Of a stretch of DNA of 36,906 bases, positions 16,961-24,896 are shown piece after piece (within the stretch, counting starts at the first letter, position 1; each line of letters opens with the position of its first letter). The notes beneath the pieces were generated by a model that worked only from the letters and a program-made list of their open reading frames with translations, was not told the origin of the DNA and did not search any database. Origin of the DNA: an uncultured delta proteobacterium (lineage in GTDB: Bacteria > Desulfobacterota > Syntrophia > Syntrophales > UBA8958). The translations under genes and the position numbers were made by a program. The stretch is from assembly GCA_903885795.1 (NCBI GenBank), contig CAISJV010000083.1, positions 1 through 36,906 of the forward strand, read 5' to 3'.

Positions 16961-16978
16961 AACCGGCAATTAAGCCGC

Positions 16979-18691
16979 TTAATGGGACAATGAGGCCCGG
17001 AATTTCTCCGTGGTCATGAGCTGCCAGTCTCCCCTTCCCCGCAATTCCAGGACCTTATCGTGATAGGCAAGAAGGCTTGGCCGGTGGCCGACGCTGACGT
17101 AAGTTGTTCCTGATCCCTGGAGCCGCCCGTAAAGCTGGGCCTCATTGTTCACGTCGAGGGCACTCGTCGCCTCGTCGAGAATAGCGTAGTGGGGACGGGT
17201 CAGGAGTAGTCGCGCAAAGGCCAGACGCTGCTGTTCCCCGAGGGACAGCAGGTGCCCCCAATCCAGCTCGGCGTCTAAACCTCCGACCCTTTCCGGCAGA
17301 TCCGCCAGATTTACCTTTTCCAAAACATCCCTGAGCTCGTCGTCCGTCGCCTCCTGTTCCAGATGGGGATAGAGGAGTTGTTCCCGCAATGAGCCCAGTA
17401 CCATATAGGGGCGCTGAGGCAGAAATAGCATCTCTTGTAACGGCGGGCGGGAAATACGCCCTTCCCCGGCGTTCCAAAGCCCGGCAATGGCACGCAGGAC
17501 GGAACTCTTTCCGGCGCCGCTGGCCCCGGCGATGAGTAGTCCCTTTCCCGAGGGAACCTCCGCCGTCGCATCCCTGAGGAGCGTCTGCTGGTAATTTGGG
17601 GTCTGGAGGGTGACACGATCCAGAGCCAGTCGGGATTCTTCCCGGGACTCTATGACGGGGGCCTCGGTGGTTGCTTTTGCCATCGGTTGATCCAGGGCTG
17701 TGTCAAACGTCTCCAGACGGGTAATTCCGGCGGCAAAGTTACTGAGCTGTTCAAATTGGGAAACGATAATTGATAGCGCCCCCAGTACTTGCACAAAGGC
17801 GCTCTCTGCCTGGGTCACGACGCCGAATTTGATCTGGCCGGAAAAGTATAGGGGGGCCATCACCACAATGGGTAGAACGAGGATGATATATTCATAGCCC
17901 TTGGTAAAGAACTCCAGGTTCCGCTCCCAGCCGATGAGCATTCTCAGATTGCCGATGGCTTCCCGCAGCCGCTCCTTGACCTGATTCTTCTCCCTGTATT
18001 CGCCCCGGTAAAAGGCGATGGATTCGACGTTATCCCGGATGTGAATCAGGCCATAACGAAAATCTGCTTCCCGCCGCAATTGCTGGAAATTCAGATTGAT
18101 CAGGCGCTTGCCGAAGAACATGGTGACAACGGTGCCAATTACAGCATAGGCCAGTAGAACAAGGACCAGGGTCATAGAAATGGACCAGAGTATGCCGACA
18201 AAGGAGATAAGCTGAACGAGGGAAAAAAAAAGGATGGAAAGAAAAGCCAGACTGGTGACTGTAAAAGACGAAATATCTTGGGAAATACGCTGATCGGGGT
18301 TATCGATGTTTTTATCATCGTTGATATGGTAGTAGGCCCGGTTTTCAAAATATTTCCCCAGGAAATAGGTGGTCAGCCATAGCCGCCAGTTGATCCCCAG
18401 TTTTTTTCTGATAAAGGAATAAAAAACACTCACCGGGGTAGCGACAATGAAGGCGCCCAGATAAAGGAGAAGGGCTTTGTTGAATTCAGGTAAGTTCTTT
18501 TCCGCCAGGGCGGTCATGAAATCCCGGCCCACAAAATTCAGCATCACGTTCAGAGCTGTAAAACCGAAAAGCAGCACCAGCAGCAGCGTAAGAACGCCCC
18601 TCGCCCTCCATTTTTCCTCTGAAAACCAGTACATTCTGGCGATTTCCCAGAACCGTTTCCATAATCGCCGGTCAAAGATATTGGTATTCAC
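16979..18691 (-). CDS. SbmA/BacA/YddA-type ABC transporter (fused permease-ATPase)
   Basis: A 570-aa half-transporter. The ABC_membrane_2 region (residues about 30-320) holds about six helices and the DFRYGLIHIRDNVESIAFY segment typical of the ABCD/YddA/BacA group. The ATPase domain follows: Walker A GASGAGKS (389-396), Q-loop in LFLPQRPYM, signature LSLGEQQ (483-489), Walker B AILDE (503-507), H-loop VSVGHR. All catalytic residues are intact. Relatives carry very-long-chain acyl groups, cobalamin or peptides across the inner membrane, so the substrate is open. It begins with GTG 18691 behind AGGAG, 44 bp after a PAP2 phosphatase on the same strand. Confidence 0.9.
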   Translation of the reverse strand: MNTNIFDRRLWKRFWEIARMYWFSEEKWRARGVLTLLLVLLFGFTALNVMLNFVGRDFMTALAEKNLPEFNKALLLYLGAFIVATPVSVFYSFIRKKLGINWRLWLTTYFLGKYFENRAYYHINDDKNIDNPDQRISQDISSFTVTSLAFLSILFFSLVQLISFVGILWSISMTLVLVLLAYAVIGTVVTMFFGKRLINLNFQQLRREADFRYGLIHIRDNVESIAFYRGEYREKNQVKERLREAIGNLRMLIGWERNLEFFTKGYEYIILVLPIVVMAPLYFSGQIKFGVVTQAESAFVQVLGALSIIVSQFEQLSNFAAGITRLETFDTALDQPMAKATTEAPVIESREESRLALDRVTLQTPNYQQTLLRDATAEVPSGKGLLIAGASGAGKSSVLRAIAGLWNAGEGRISRPPLQEMLFLPQRPYMVLGSLREQLLYPHLEQEATDDELRDVLEKVNLADLPERVGGLDAELDWGHLLSLGEQQRLAFARLLLTRPHYAILDEATSALDVNNEAQLYGRLQGSGTTYVSVGHRPSLLAYHDKVLELRGRGDWQLMTTEKFRASLSH

Positions 18692-18710
18692 TAATTTCTC
18701 CTCTATCCTA

Positions 18711-18724
18711 GATCAATTTTGATC
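18711..18724. promoter_or_regulatory. GATCAATTTTGATC palindrome
   Basis: A 14-bp perfect palindrome in the 43-bp gap between the PAP2 stop and the ABC-transporter start, about 20 bp ahead of the latter. It could be a regulator site, but a short AT-rich palindrome can arise by chance. Confidence 0.25.
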
Positions 18725-18734
18725 ACTTGCATTT

Positions 18735-19391
18735 TTATGAATTTCGTTCCGCTGCTTTCCCTTCCAGACGGAAAAAAGGAACAAGCATTAGCAGTAGCAC
18801 CGTTATCACGGCAACATAGGCCCCAGCGATAACATCGCTCAGATAATGGGCGCCCACAATGACCCGGCTGATGCTCACCAAGATTGCCAGGACGTACCAG
18901 ACAAGGCGGTAACGGGGAAACAGGACCGTCATGGCCAGACAAAAAGCCCAAATGGTCGTCGCATGGCCGGAGGGGAAAGATGTTTCTTTATAACCAAATC
19001 CGAAAAAATCAAAACCATAGAAATAATCCTCAAAATATGCCTTAGGACGCCAGCGGCCGACAAGCCATTTGAAAAGGTCAGTTACGAGACCGGAGATGGC
19101 GACAGCGGAAAAGACAAAGATACACCAGTGCGCCCATTGCTCTTTCTTCCAGGCATAATGAAACAGTAAAAAAAGGAGGACTGCCGGCACAAGATACCAG
19201 ATAGCATTCCCCATGATCGTGATAACCTGGAAGACGCTCAATATTTGCTTATCGATAGATCGACTGGCAATAGCTACGGAAAGATCGACATAAAAATAGC
19301 TGCCGACAATAGCCGCACAGATAAACAGTGAGAATATCAAGATCTTTTCGTTCGAGAAATCACTGCATTTTTTCGAATCCCTTGCAATCAT
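18735..19391 (-). CDS. PAP2-family membrane phosphatase
   Basis: A 218-aa integral-membrane phosphatase (type 2 phosphatidic acid phosphatase) with about five or six helices. The full catalytic triad of motifs is present: KWLVGRWRP (K109, R115, P116), PSGH (140-143) and SRVIVGAHYLSD (S175 to D186, with H182). These enzymes remove phosphate from undecaprenyl-pyrophosphate, phosphatidylglycerol-phosphate or lipid A on the periplasmic face. AAGGTG precedes ATG 19391. It lies between a GT39 glycosyltransferase and an ABC transporter, so a role in carrier-lipid recycling or lipid A modification is a reasonable inference. Confidence 0.92.
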   Translation of the reverse strand: MIARDSKKCSDFSNEKILIFSLFICAAIVGSYFYVDLSVAIASRSIDKQILSVFQVITIMGNAIWYLVPAVLLFLLFHYAWKKEQWAHWCIFVFSAVAISGLVTDLFKWLVGRWRPKAYFEDYFYGFDFFGFGYKETSFPSGHATTIWAFCLAMTVLFPRYRLVWYVLAILVSISRVIVGAHYLSDVIAGAYVAVITVLLLMLVPFFRLEGKAAERNS

Positions 19392-19423
19392 AAGCTACAC
19401 CTTGAATACACTCTCAGAAATAA

Positions 19424-19457
19424 CCCCTTCCCAACCTCCCCCCTTGAAGAAGGAGGG
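19424..19457. repeat. CCTCC/GGAGG intergenic repeat
   Basis: CCTCCC at 19435-19440 and GGAGGG at 19452-19457 flank CCCTTGAAGAA, preceded by CCCCTTCCC. The layout is that of the C-rich dispersed palindromes common in these genomes. It lies between the GT39 stop and the PAP2 start and might act as a processing or attenuation hairpin. Confidence 0.4.
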
Positions 19458-19461
19458 AAAT

Positions 19462-20958
19462 TCATGATCCCTGTGGCGCCGGTTGTCTCGGTCCCTGATA
19501 ATTCCGGCACCAAATAAATTCGATTGTATCGACCTTGCCTCCGTTCAAGATGATATCCATTTTTTTTGCTGGCTCCGAGGAGTCACAACGATAGGTTTGC
19601 GGAACATCCTCCCGATGAAAATGTGTGTTTATAAAGAGCAGATCGTACCCCTTCGGTGTCCCCCGCTGCCAGAAATCGAACTGATCCTTGCGGTCGTCCA
19701 TGACAAACACGTCGTGACGATAGGGAAGGTTGTAATATAGCATCCGGCTGCCCATGGTCCAGTTGGTCACGGCCAGGGCCTTGCGATCAGTTAAAGTGCC
19801 CCTCGGCGGCGTGACCTCCGCATCCCTTCCCTGGCGTAGAATGGTGTCACCTTCCCTGGCAATCTCTTCAAACCCGACAATATCCCGAAAGGGAGATTTA
19901 TAGTCGGGAAATGTGAACCACTTTGCAGGGAGGGCAGCATATAGAAATAGGGTGATTGTTAGGCTGAAACCAACCGAGAAATAAAAGATATTTCGTTTTT
20001 TACTGCTCCCGACGGAAAGGAGATAATAGCCGCCGATGGGGATGAACAGGAGATAAAAAAGACTCGGCCAATGAGGCAGGGTCCGTTCATACAGAGAGGA
20101 ATAAAAAAAGAATAACAAAATGACGACGCCGAACAGCACCGAGAGGCGGATGCGGTCATCCTTAGATTTCCAGCCCTTATACAGGCCGTAAAAGGCCATG
20201 AGAAACAGGAAGGGGCTATAGGCCCCGAACTGGGTCAGGAGGGAAACAAAAAAAGATATGATGCTCGGGCTGGTCGCGGCAAGGACATGTCCGCCCTGAT
20301 AGCGGAAACTGATGAAATCGTGCTGCATATTCCAGTACAGAACCGGGCTGACCACCAACAGGGCAATACCCGCAGCCAGGAACATCCCGGGGGAAAAGAT
20401 CAGTTTATAGCGTTTCCTCATTAGCAGGAAGATCACCAGGGGAGGAACAAACAGAATGGCTGTATACTTGGCAAGACCGGCAATCCCAAGGAGCAGGCCA
20501 AGATGGATATAATATCGCGTTTCCCCCACCTCGGCAATTTTCAGAATCGTTGTCATGAGGGGAAATACCAGCAACAGAAGGAAACAGTCCGGCAAGAGCA
20601 TAATGCTCATGGCATTGAGAATAAAAGAGCTATTGACAGCGATAACAGACAGGAATGAGATTGGCCCGGATTTGGAAAAAGAAAATGTAAAACGGTATAC
20701 AAAAAAAGAGACCCCCGCAAAAAGAAGAATCGCCGGGAGACGGACCAGAAATTCATTCGTTCCGAACATTGCGGAGAGAGGCCAGTGGCTCCAGCCAACC
20801 AGGGGCGGATGATCCACATAACTCCAGTCCAGGAAGTGGGCATAAAGGAAATAATGGGCTTCATCGACCCCTAATCCGAAGGTGGGGGCCACGGCCAGGC
20901 GCAACAGGGTTAAAACACCCACAAAGATAAGGGTCATCCGTTCCCAGTTAATTTTCAT
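19462..20958 (-). CDS. GT39-like membrane glycosyltransferase (second copy)
   Basis: A 498-aa GT-C glycosyltransferase. After the first helix comes FGLGVDEAHYFLYA (Asp32-Glu33) and DWSYVDHPPLVGW (about 44-56), the two periplasmic-loop motifs of the PMT/ArnT-like family. About ten further hydrophobic segments and a C-terminal soluble domain from about residue 365 follow. It is clearly different from the 610-aa enzyme at 124-1956. ATG 20958 (MKINWERM) is taken because the family motif then lies at the usual distance from the N-terminus; the frame runs open to 21063 through the ~97-bp repeat, and the ribosome site is weak. It belongs with PAP2 and the ABC transporter in one minus-strand group. 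Confidence 0.87.
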   Translation of the reverse strand: MKINWERMTLIFVGVLTLLRLAVAPTFGLGVDEAHYFLYAHFLDWSYVDHPPLVGWSHWPLSAMFGTNEFLVRLPAILLFAGVSFFVYRFTFSFSKSGPISFLSVIAVNSSFILNAMSIMLLPDCFLLLLVFPLMTTILKIAEVGETRYYIHLGLLLGIAGLAKYTAILFVPPLVIFLLMRKRYKLIFSPGMFLAAGIALLVVSPVLYWNMQHDFISFRYQGGHVLAATSPSIISFFVSLLTQFGAYSPFLFLMAFYGLYKGWKSKDDRIRLSVLFGVVILLFFFYSSLYERTLPHWPSLFYLLFIPIGGYYLLSVGSSKKRNIFYFSVGFSLTITLFLYAALPAKWFTFPDYKSPFRDIVGFEEIAREGDTILRQGRDAEVTPPRGTLTDRKALAVTNWTMGSRMLYYNLPYRHDVFVMDDRKDQFDFWQRGTPKGYDLLFINTHFHREDVPQTYRCDSSEPAKKMDIILNGGKVDTIEFIWCRNYQGPRQPAPQGS

Positions 20959-20969
20959 GCGATGGTTCT

Positions 20970-21067
20970 TACCTTTGGGGGTATAAATTGTCAAATGGAT
21001 TATCGTCGTCCAGATGTCTGAAATATAAGGTCTATTGTGCAGACTGACCGTAAGTGTTAACAAGGAT
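20970..21067 (-). repeat. ~97-bp dispersed repeat, copy A
   Basis: Aligns nearly end to end with 26451-26548 in the same orientation. Shared blocks in order are TAAATTGTCAAATGGATT, TGAAATAT, GTCTATTGTGC and ACTGAC. Copy A sits just upstream of a minus-strand gene (GT39, ATG 20958), as copy B does of the adenosine deaminase. On the minus strand the longest block contains TTGACA, which could serve as a -35 element, but no good -10 follows at 16-18 bp. Confidence 0.7.
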
Positions 21068-21137
21068 GCTTCTAAAACCTACACCGCAACGAAGCCAATA
21101 ATCTTGTGGAATTGATTTGCTTCAAGTGCAAAATTAT

Positions 21138-21293
21138 TTACGGACAAGCTCTTAGTCTTTTTGGCACCCGTGCAAAACACAATTCTTCTGCGGCGTCGTT
21201 AATATCCTCGATATGTCTAAATTTCATCAATTCAAAAATAATATCAATTTGAGATGAATAATATATTTTACATTTTAGAAAGCCTGTAATACG
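21138..21293 (-). pseudogene. 5'-truncated reading frame of unknown identity
   Basis: From 21293 the minus strand is open for 51 codons with protein-like composition (GFLKCKIYYSSQIDIIF, then MKFRHIEDINDAAEELCF) to TAA at 21138. An in-frame stop precedes it and the only ATG (21227) has no ribosome site, so it looks like the 3' end of a lost gene. Its final codons (RACP, stop) are the 18-bp motif that also ends xdhC. I do not recognise the family. Confidence 0.35.
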
Positions 21294-21341
21294 TTAAAGC
21301 CAAGTTAATATGACGAGCTCGCAAAAAGTCACCACCGCCGT

Positions 21342-21403
21342 CATCCCGTCAAAAGCCGGGATGCAGAACATATTGATGATACTGGACTCCGGCTTTCGCC
21401 GGA
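21342..21403. repeat. REP-like double palindrome
   Basis: Hairpin CATCCCG/CGGGATG (21342-21363) is followed by TCCGGC-tttc-GCCGGA (21388-21403). This is the common proteobacterial intergenic repeat built around CCGGCTTTCGCCGG. It lies about 90 bp ahead of the phosphate acyltransferase start and makes the frame there falsely open. Confidence 0.75.
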
Positions 21404-21495
21404 ATGGCCAAACGAGACTAAGGCTGGTTTTTTGCGAACACGCCCAGAATACATCCTTATATTCTTGCAATAATGTACCAGAAAGGGGACCTGCA

Positions 21496-22416
21496 ATGAT
21501 CAGATCGCTGACCGATATTTCAAAACTGGCGCATGAGAATGGGCCGAAAAAGATTGCCGTCCTTGCTCCCGAAGATGAAGAGTTCATGCTGGCGGTCAAG
21601 AAAAGCTGGGAGCTGGGCTACATCGAACCTGTCCTCATCGGCAACATAAAAAAGATTGAGGAGGCAGCGGAAAAGGTTGCCTTCAATATCGATCCGTTCC
21701 AAAAAATCGCCGGCGACGAACATCAGGGCATTTCCGATCTTGGGATCAGGATGCTCTTTTCCGGAGAGGCGCCCATTGCCGGCAAGGGCCAGATCCCGAC
21801 CTCATATATTTATCGTTCCATCATCCGCGAGGAGGCGAAGGCGGGTTCGGGCATGACGGTGAGCGTCGTGTCGTTCTGGGAGGTCCCCGGGATCGATCAC
21901 CTCGTTGCCTTTACCGATACGGGCGTCAATATCAAGCCTGATCTTGAGGCCAAGGGGGAAATTATCAAAAACGCCGTCTTTATTTACCATCTCCTCGGAT
22001 ACCCACGGCCGAAGATCGCCGTCCTGTCAGGCCAGCGGGAAGCGGGTGGGAAACTGGCATCATACGAGGATTACGAAGCCCTGCAAAAAGCAGCCGAAGC
22101 CGGAGATTTCGGCGCCTGCGAGATCGTGGCGGCAACTTCCTTTACGGACATCTTCCTTGGCGGCCGGGATCGCCGGGTGGATTACGGCAGCATCAACGGT
22201 GAAGAAATGCCCCACATTCTCCTCGTTCCCAGTCTCGACACTGGCAACGTCATCTGCAAGCTCGATTTCTTTCTCGACGTAACCCGGAGTTCTCTGGTCG
22301 CCACTTCCCGGGGACCGGTCTGCATTCCCGCCCGGTCGGACTTCAACGACAACATCGTGCAACAGATAGCCATGAGCGTCGTTCTTGCTGACCGCATGGA
22401 AAAGGAGGTGCAGTGA
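21496..22416 (+). CDS. Phosphate acyltransferase (Ptb-like), divergent copy
   Basis: A 306-aa PTA_PTB-family enzyme, which interconverts acyl-CoA plus phosphate with acyl-phosphate plus CoA. Recognisable parts are KKIAVLAPEDEEF near the N-terminus, IPTSYIYRSI (about 108-117), FTDTGVNIKPDLEAKGEII (about 145-163) and PHILLVPSLDTGNVICK in the last third. The stretch between PKIAVLSGQREAG and PHILLV differs from canonical Ptb, which the next gene resembles closely. AGGGG sits seven bases before ATG 21496; the frame is open upstream only through the REP-like repeat. It is followed immediately by a second copy, so the pair may form a heteromer or use acyl chains of different length. Confidence 0.82.
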   Translation: MIRSLTDISKLAHENGPKKIAVLAPEDEEFMLAVKKSWELGYIEPVLIGNIKKIEEAAEKVAFNIDPFQKIAGDEHQGISDLGIRMLFSGEAPIAGKGQIPTSYIYRSIIREEAKAGSGMTVSVVSFWEVPGIDHLVAFTDTGVNIKPDLEAKGEIIKNAVFIYHLLGYPRPKIAVLSGQREAGGKLASYEDYEALQKAAEAGDFGACEIVAATSFTDIFLGGRDRRVDYGSINGEEMPHILLVPSLDTGNVICKLDFFLDVTRSSLVATSRGPVCIPARSDFNDNIVQQIAMSVVLADRMEKEVQ

Positions 22417-22417
22417 G

Positions 22418-23335
22418 ATGCTGAACTCATTTAAGGAAATACCGGCAGCGGCAAAACAGGGCGGAGTTAAGAAACTTGTTGTCCCCTGCCCGGTCGCGGC
22501 GGATCTCCCCCTCCTGGCCGAAGCGGCCGCAGCCGGATTGATCATGCCGATCCTCGTCGGGGACGGCAGTTCACTGGAAGTCCTGGTCAACGGATCTCCG
22601 TTGGCGGCGAAAAAATACGAGATCGTGGACGAAAGCAATCCGCTGCAAGTGCTGGGTCGCGCGCTGGCCCTGGTCCGGAATGGTAAGGCGGACATCCTCA
22701 TGCAGGGAGGCGTAGCCCCACAAGAGCTTTTGGATGCCCTCCGGGACAAAGAAAAAGGGTTGCTGCCCAAGGGCGGGGTCATCAGCTTTGTTTCCGTCTT
22801 TCAGCTTTTGAAGCGGGAAAAACTGATCCTGGTGACGGATACCTTTATCAATAACAATCCGACCCTTGTCGAAAAACAGAAGATCCTCGAAAACGCCCTG
22901 CAAGTTGGCGGCATCTTGGGCATCGAGACGCCGAAAGTAGCGGTTCTTGCCGCCATCGAACAAGTTAATCCCGGCATTCCTTCGACCCTGGACGCCGCGA
23001 TCCTTTCCAAGATGGGAGAGCGTCGGCAATTCGGCAAGGCCATTGTGGAAGGACCCCTCGATATCGATTGCGCCCTGAGCCAGGTTGCCGCCGGACGGAA
23101 AGGGCTCCAGAGCGTCGTGACGGGCAATGCGGACATTTACCTCGTTCCCGAAATCGACACTGGTCACCTTCTGGCCGAAGCCCTTGTTTTCTTTGGCAAG
23201 ATGCAAACGGCGGGCATGGTTGTGGGGACTTCAAAGCCGGTGATCCTAAATCTCCCCTTCGTCACCAATGAAAACCGGCTGGTGGAAATTGCCCTGGCCT
23301 GTCTAGCTTGCCGCAAGGGAGACACCAATGGATAA
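22418..23335 (+). CDS. ptb: Phosphate butyryltransferase
   Basis: A 305-aa phosphotransbutyrylase of canonical type: ILMQGGVAPQELLDALRDKEKG-type loop (about 89-110), TDTFINNNPTLVEKQKIL (about 139-156), PKVAVLAAIEQVNPGIP (about 169-185), AIVEGPLDIDCALS and ADIYLVPEIDTGHLL. It catalyses the reversible conversion of butyryl-CoA, or a related short or branched acyl-CoA, to acyl-phosphate. AAGGAGG lies before ATG 22418, only one base after the preceding stop, and its end overlaps buk by 8 bp. The order Ptb-Buk gives ATP from acyl-CoA by substrate-level phosphorylation. Confidence 0.9.
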   Translation: MLNSFKEIPAAAKQGGVKKLVVPCPVAADLPLLAEAAAAGLIMPILVGDGSSLEVLVNGSPLAAKKYEIVDESNPLQVLGRALALVRNGKADILMQGGVAPQELLDALRDKEKGLLPKGGVISFVSVFQLLKREKLILVTDTFINNNPTLVEKQKILENALQVGGILGIETPKVAVLAAIEQVNPGIPSTLDAAILSKMGERRQFGKAIVEGPLDIDCALSQVAAGRKGLQSVVTGNADIYLVPEIDTGHLLAEALVFFGKMQTAGMVVGTSKPVILNLPFVTNENRLVEIALACLACRKGDTNG

Positions 23336-24401
23336 AAAGCATCGCCTCCTCGTCATCAATGTGGGCTCCACCTCGACAAAGGTGGCGTACTTCCGTGACA
23401 TGGAACCTGAGACCCTGGAAAACATCCGTTACCTCAGTGAAGATCTGGCAGCCTATTCTTCACTGAGTGAACAGCTTCCCTTGCGGGAAATGGACGTGAT
23501 GAAATTCATGAGGAAAAACACGATCAGCCTCGCCGAGATCGACATGGTCGTCAGCCGGGGCGGCTTGGGGAAACCGGCCCCCGCCGGGGCTTATCAAATA
23601 GACGAAACCATGTGCGCCGATCTGTTGGCGGGAAAGTACGGGAAACATCCATCGGCGCTGGGACCGGCCATGGCTTTAAATTTTTCCAAACAATTCGGCA
23701 TGCCGGCAATCGTAATCGATCCGCCCAGCACCGATGAATTCGAATCTCTGGCCAGGATCTCGGGACTTCCGGAAGTAGAGCGTAAAAGCGCTTTTCATGC
23801 CCTGAATCAGAAGATCGCGGCAAGGCGCTTTGCCTTGGCCGAAGGTAAAAAATACGAGGAAATAAACGTCGTCGTGGCCCACCTGGGAGGCGGCATCACC
23901 ATCGGCGCCCATCGGCAGGGACTGGTTATCGATTGCACCCATGGGCTCGCAGAAGGACCTCTCACCCCGGAACGGGCCGGGGCGTTGCCCACAATGGATC
24001 TCCTCGACCTCGCCTTTTCCGGGAAACTCGATAAAAAACAAATCCAGGGCCGCCTGGTTGGACAGGGCGGCCTTGCGGCTTATTTAGGCACGACGGACGC
24101 CTTGCAGGTCCAAGAGAGAATCAAGGGAGGAGACGAAAAGGCAAGAATCGTCTTTGAAGCCATGGCCTATCAGATCGCCAAGGATATCGCGGCCATGTGT
24201 GCGGTCCTGAAAGGAGAGATGGACGGTATCATCCTCACCGGGGGCTTGGCCCATTCCGAAATGCTGACGGGGCTGATCGAGACGCGGGTCCGTTTCCTGG
24301 CCCCCGTTTACGTTTATCCCGGAGAGGATGAAATGTCGGCTCTTGCGGCAGGCGGTTTACGAGTCCTGGAAGGGGAAGAAGCCACAAAAAAATACTGTTA
24401 A
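23328..24401 (+). CDS. buk: Butyrate kinase
   Basis: A 357-aa acyl kinase of the ASKHA (acetate kinase/actin-like) fold; it makes ATP from butyryl-phosphate or runs in reverse to activate the acid. Motifs: INVGSTSTKVAYF (about 10-22, phosphate-1), VSRGGLGKPAPAGAY (about 70-84), VVAHLGGGITIGAHRQG (about 185-201, phosphate-2), LAEGPLTPERAG (about 208-219) and IILTGGLAHSE (adenosine motif, about 303-313). Length matches Buk. GGGAG precedes ATG 23328. With two Ptb-like genes just upstream this forms a complete short-chain acyl-phosphate module. Confidence 0.95.
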   Translation: MDKKHRLLVINVGSTSTKVAYFRDMEPETLENIRYLSEDLAAYSSLSEQLPLREMDVMKFMRKNTISLAEIDMVVSRGGLGKPAPAGAYQIDETMCADLLAGKYGKHPSALGPAMALNFSKQFGMPAIVIDPPSTDEFESLARISGLPEVERKSAFHALNQKIAARRFALAEGKKYEEINVVVAHLGGGITIGAHRQGLVIDCTHGLAEGPLTPERAGALPTMDLLDLAFSGKLDKKQIQGRLVGQGGLAAYLGTTDALQVQERIKGGDEKARIVFEAMAYQIAKDIAAMCAVLKGEMDGIILTGGLAHSEMLTGLIETRVRFLAPVYVYPGEDEMSALAAGGLRVLEGEEATKKYC

Positions 24402-24452
24402 CAACCCTGCCCGAAATGTTTATAATTAAGCATGGAACGATGAGGTATTGCG

Positions 24453-24884
24453 ATGCTTAAAAGACGAATGATTTCTCATTTACTGGGGCTCTTATTGATC
24501 TTGACGAGCCTGGTCAGCGGCTGTGTTGCCACGTTCTTTGCAGCCGCGGGAACGGTTGTATATTTGGAAAACATGCGACAGACGATAGCGACAGTGAATC
24601 TGAATGCTAACCCGGACAAGGTCTACGCCGCAGCGCTTAATAGGATTGACAATAATCCAAGGCTGCTCATCACTGCGCATAATGATGCCGGCCGCTATAT
24701 TGAATTTTCTGAAGGAGAATACGCCGCCAGCTTGAAAATCAGTTCCCTTTCCGAAGACACCAGTCAATTGACGATCGCCTCATACACTCCCCTCGGAAAA
24801 CAGAATACAACAAACATGGTGCTGGCGACAGTAGAAAATATCTGCAAAGAATTAAATATTCCTTATCGAATCGTTAGAAATTGA
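24453..24884 (+). CDS. Small DUF3568-like lipoprotein
   Basis: A 143-aa secreted lipoprotein. An N-terminal basic segment and hydrophobic helix end in the lipobox LVSGC (Cys at about 24). The mature part starts with a small-residue hydrophobic stretch (VATFFAAAGTVVYLE) and continues as a compact alpha/beta domain (NPDKVYAAALNRI), as in DUF3568 proteins of unknown function. It lies 51 bp after buk and converges with the adenosine deaminase gene across 12 bp. The family assignment rests on overall layout. Confidence 0.7.
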   Translation: MLKRRMISHLLGLLLILTSLVSGCVATFFAAAGTVVYLENMRQTIATVNLNANPDKVYAAALNRIDNNPRLLITAHNDAGRYIEFSEGEYAASLKISSLSEDTSQLTIASYTPLGKQNTTNMVLATVENICKELNIPYRIVRN

Positions 24885-24896
24885 TATGAAAAGGCG

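Noticed and set aside
22060-23206. Long antisense frames over the two phosphate acyltransferases
   Set aside because: Codon-bias shadows without domains, start signals or conserved motifs.
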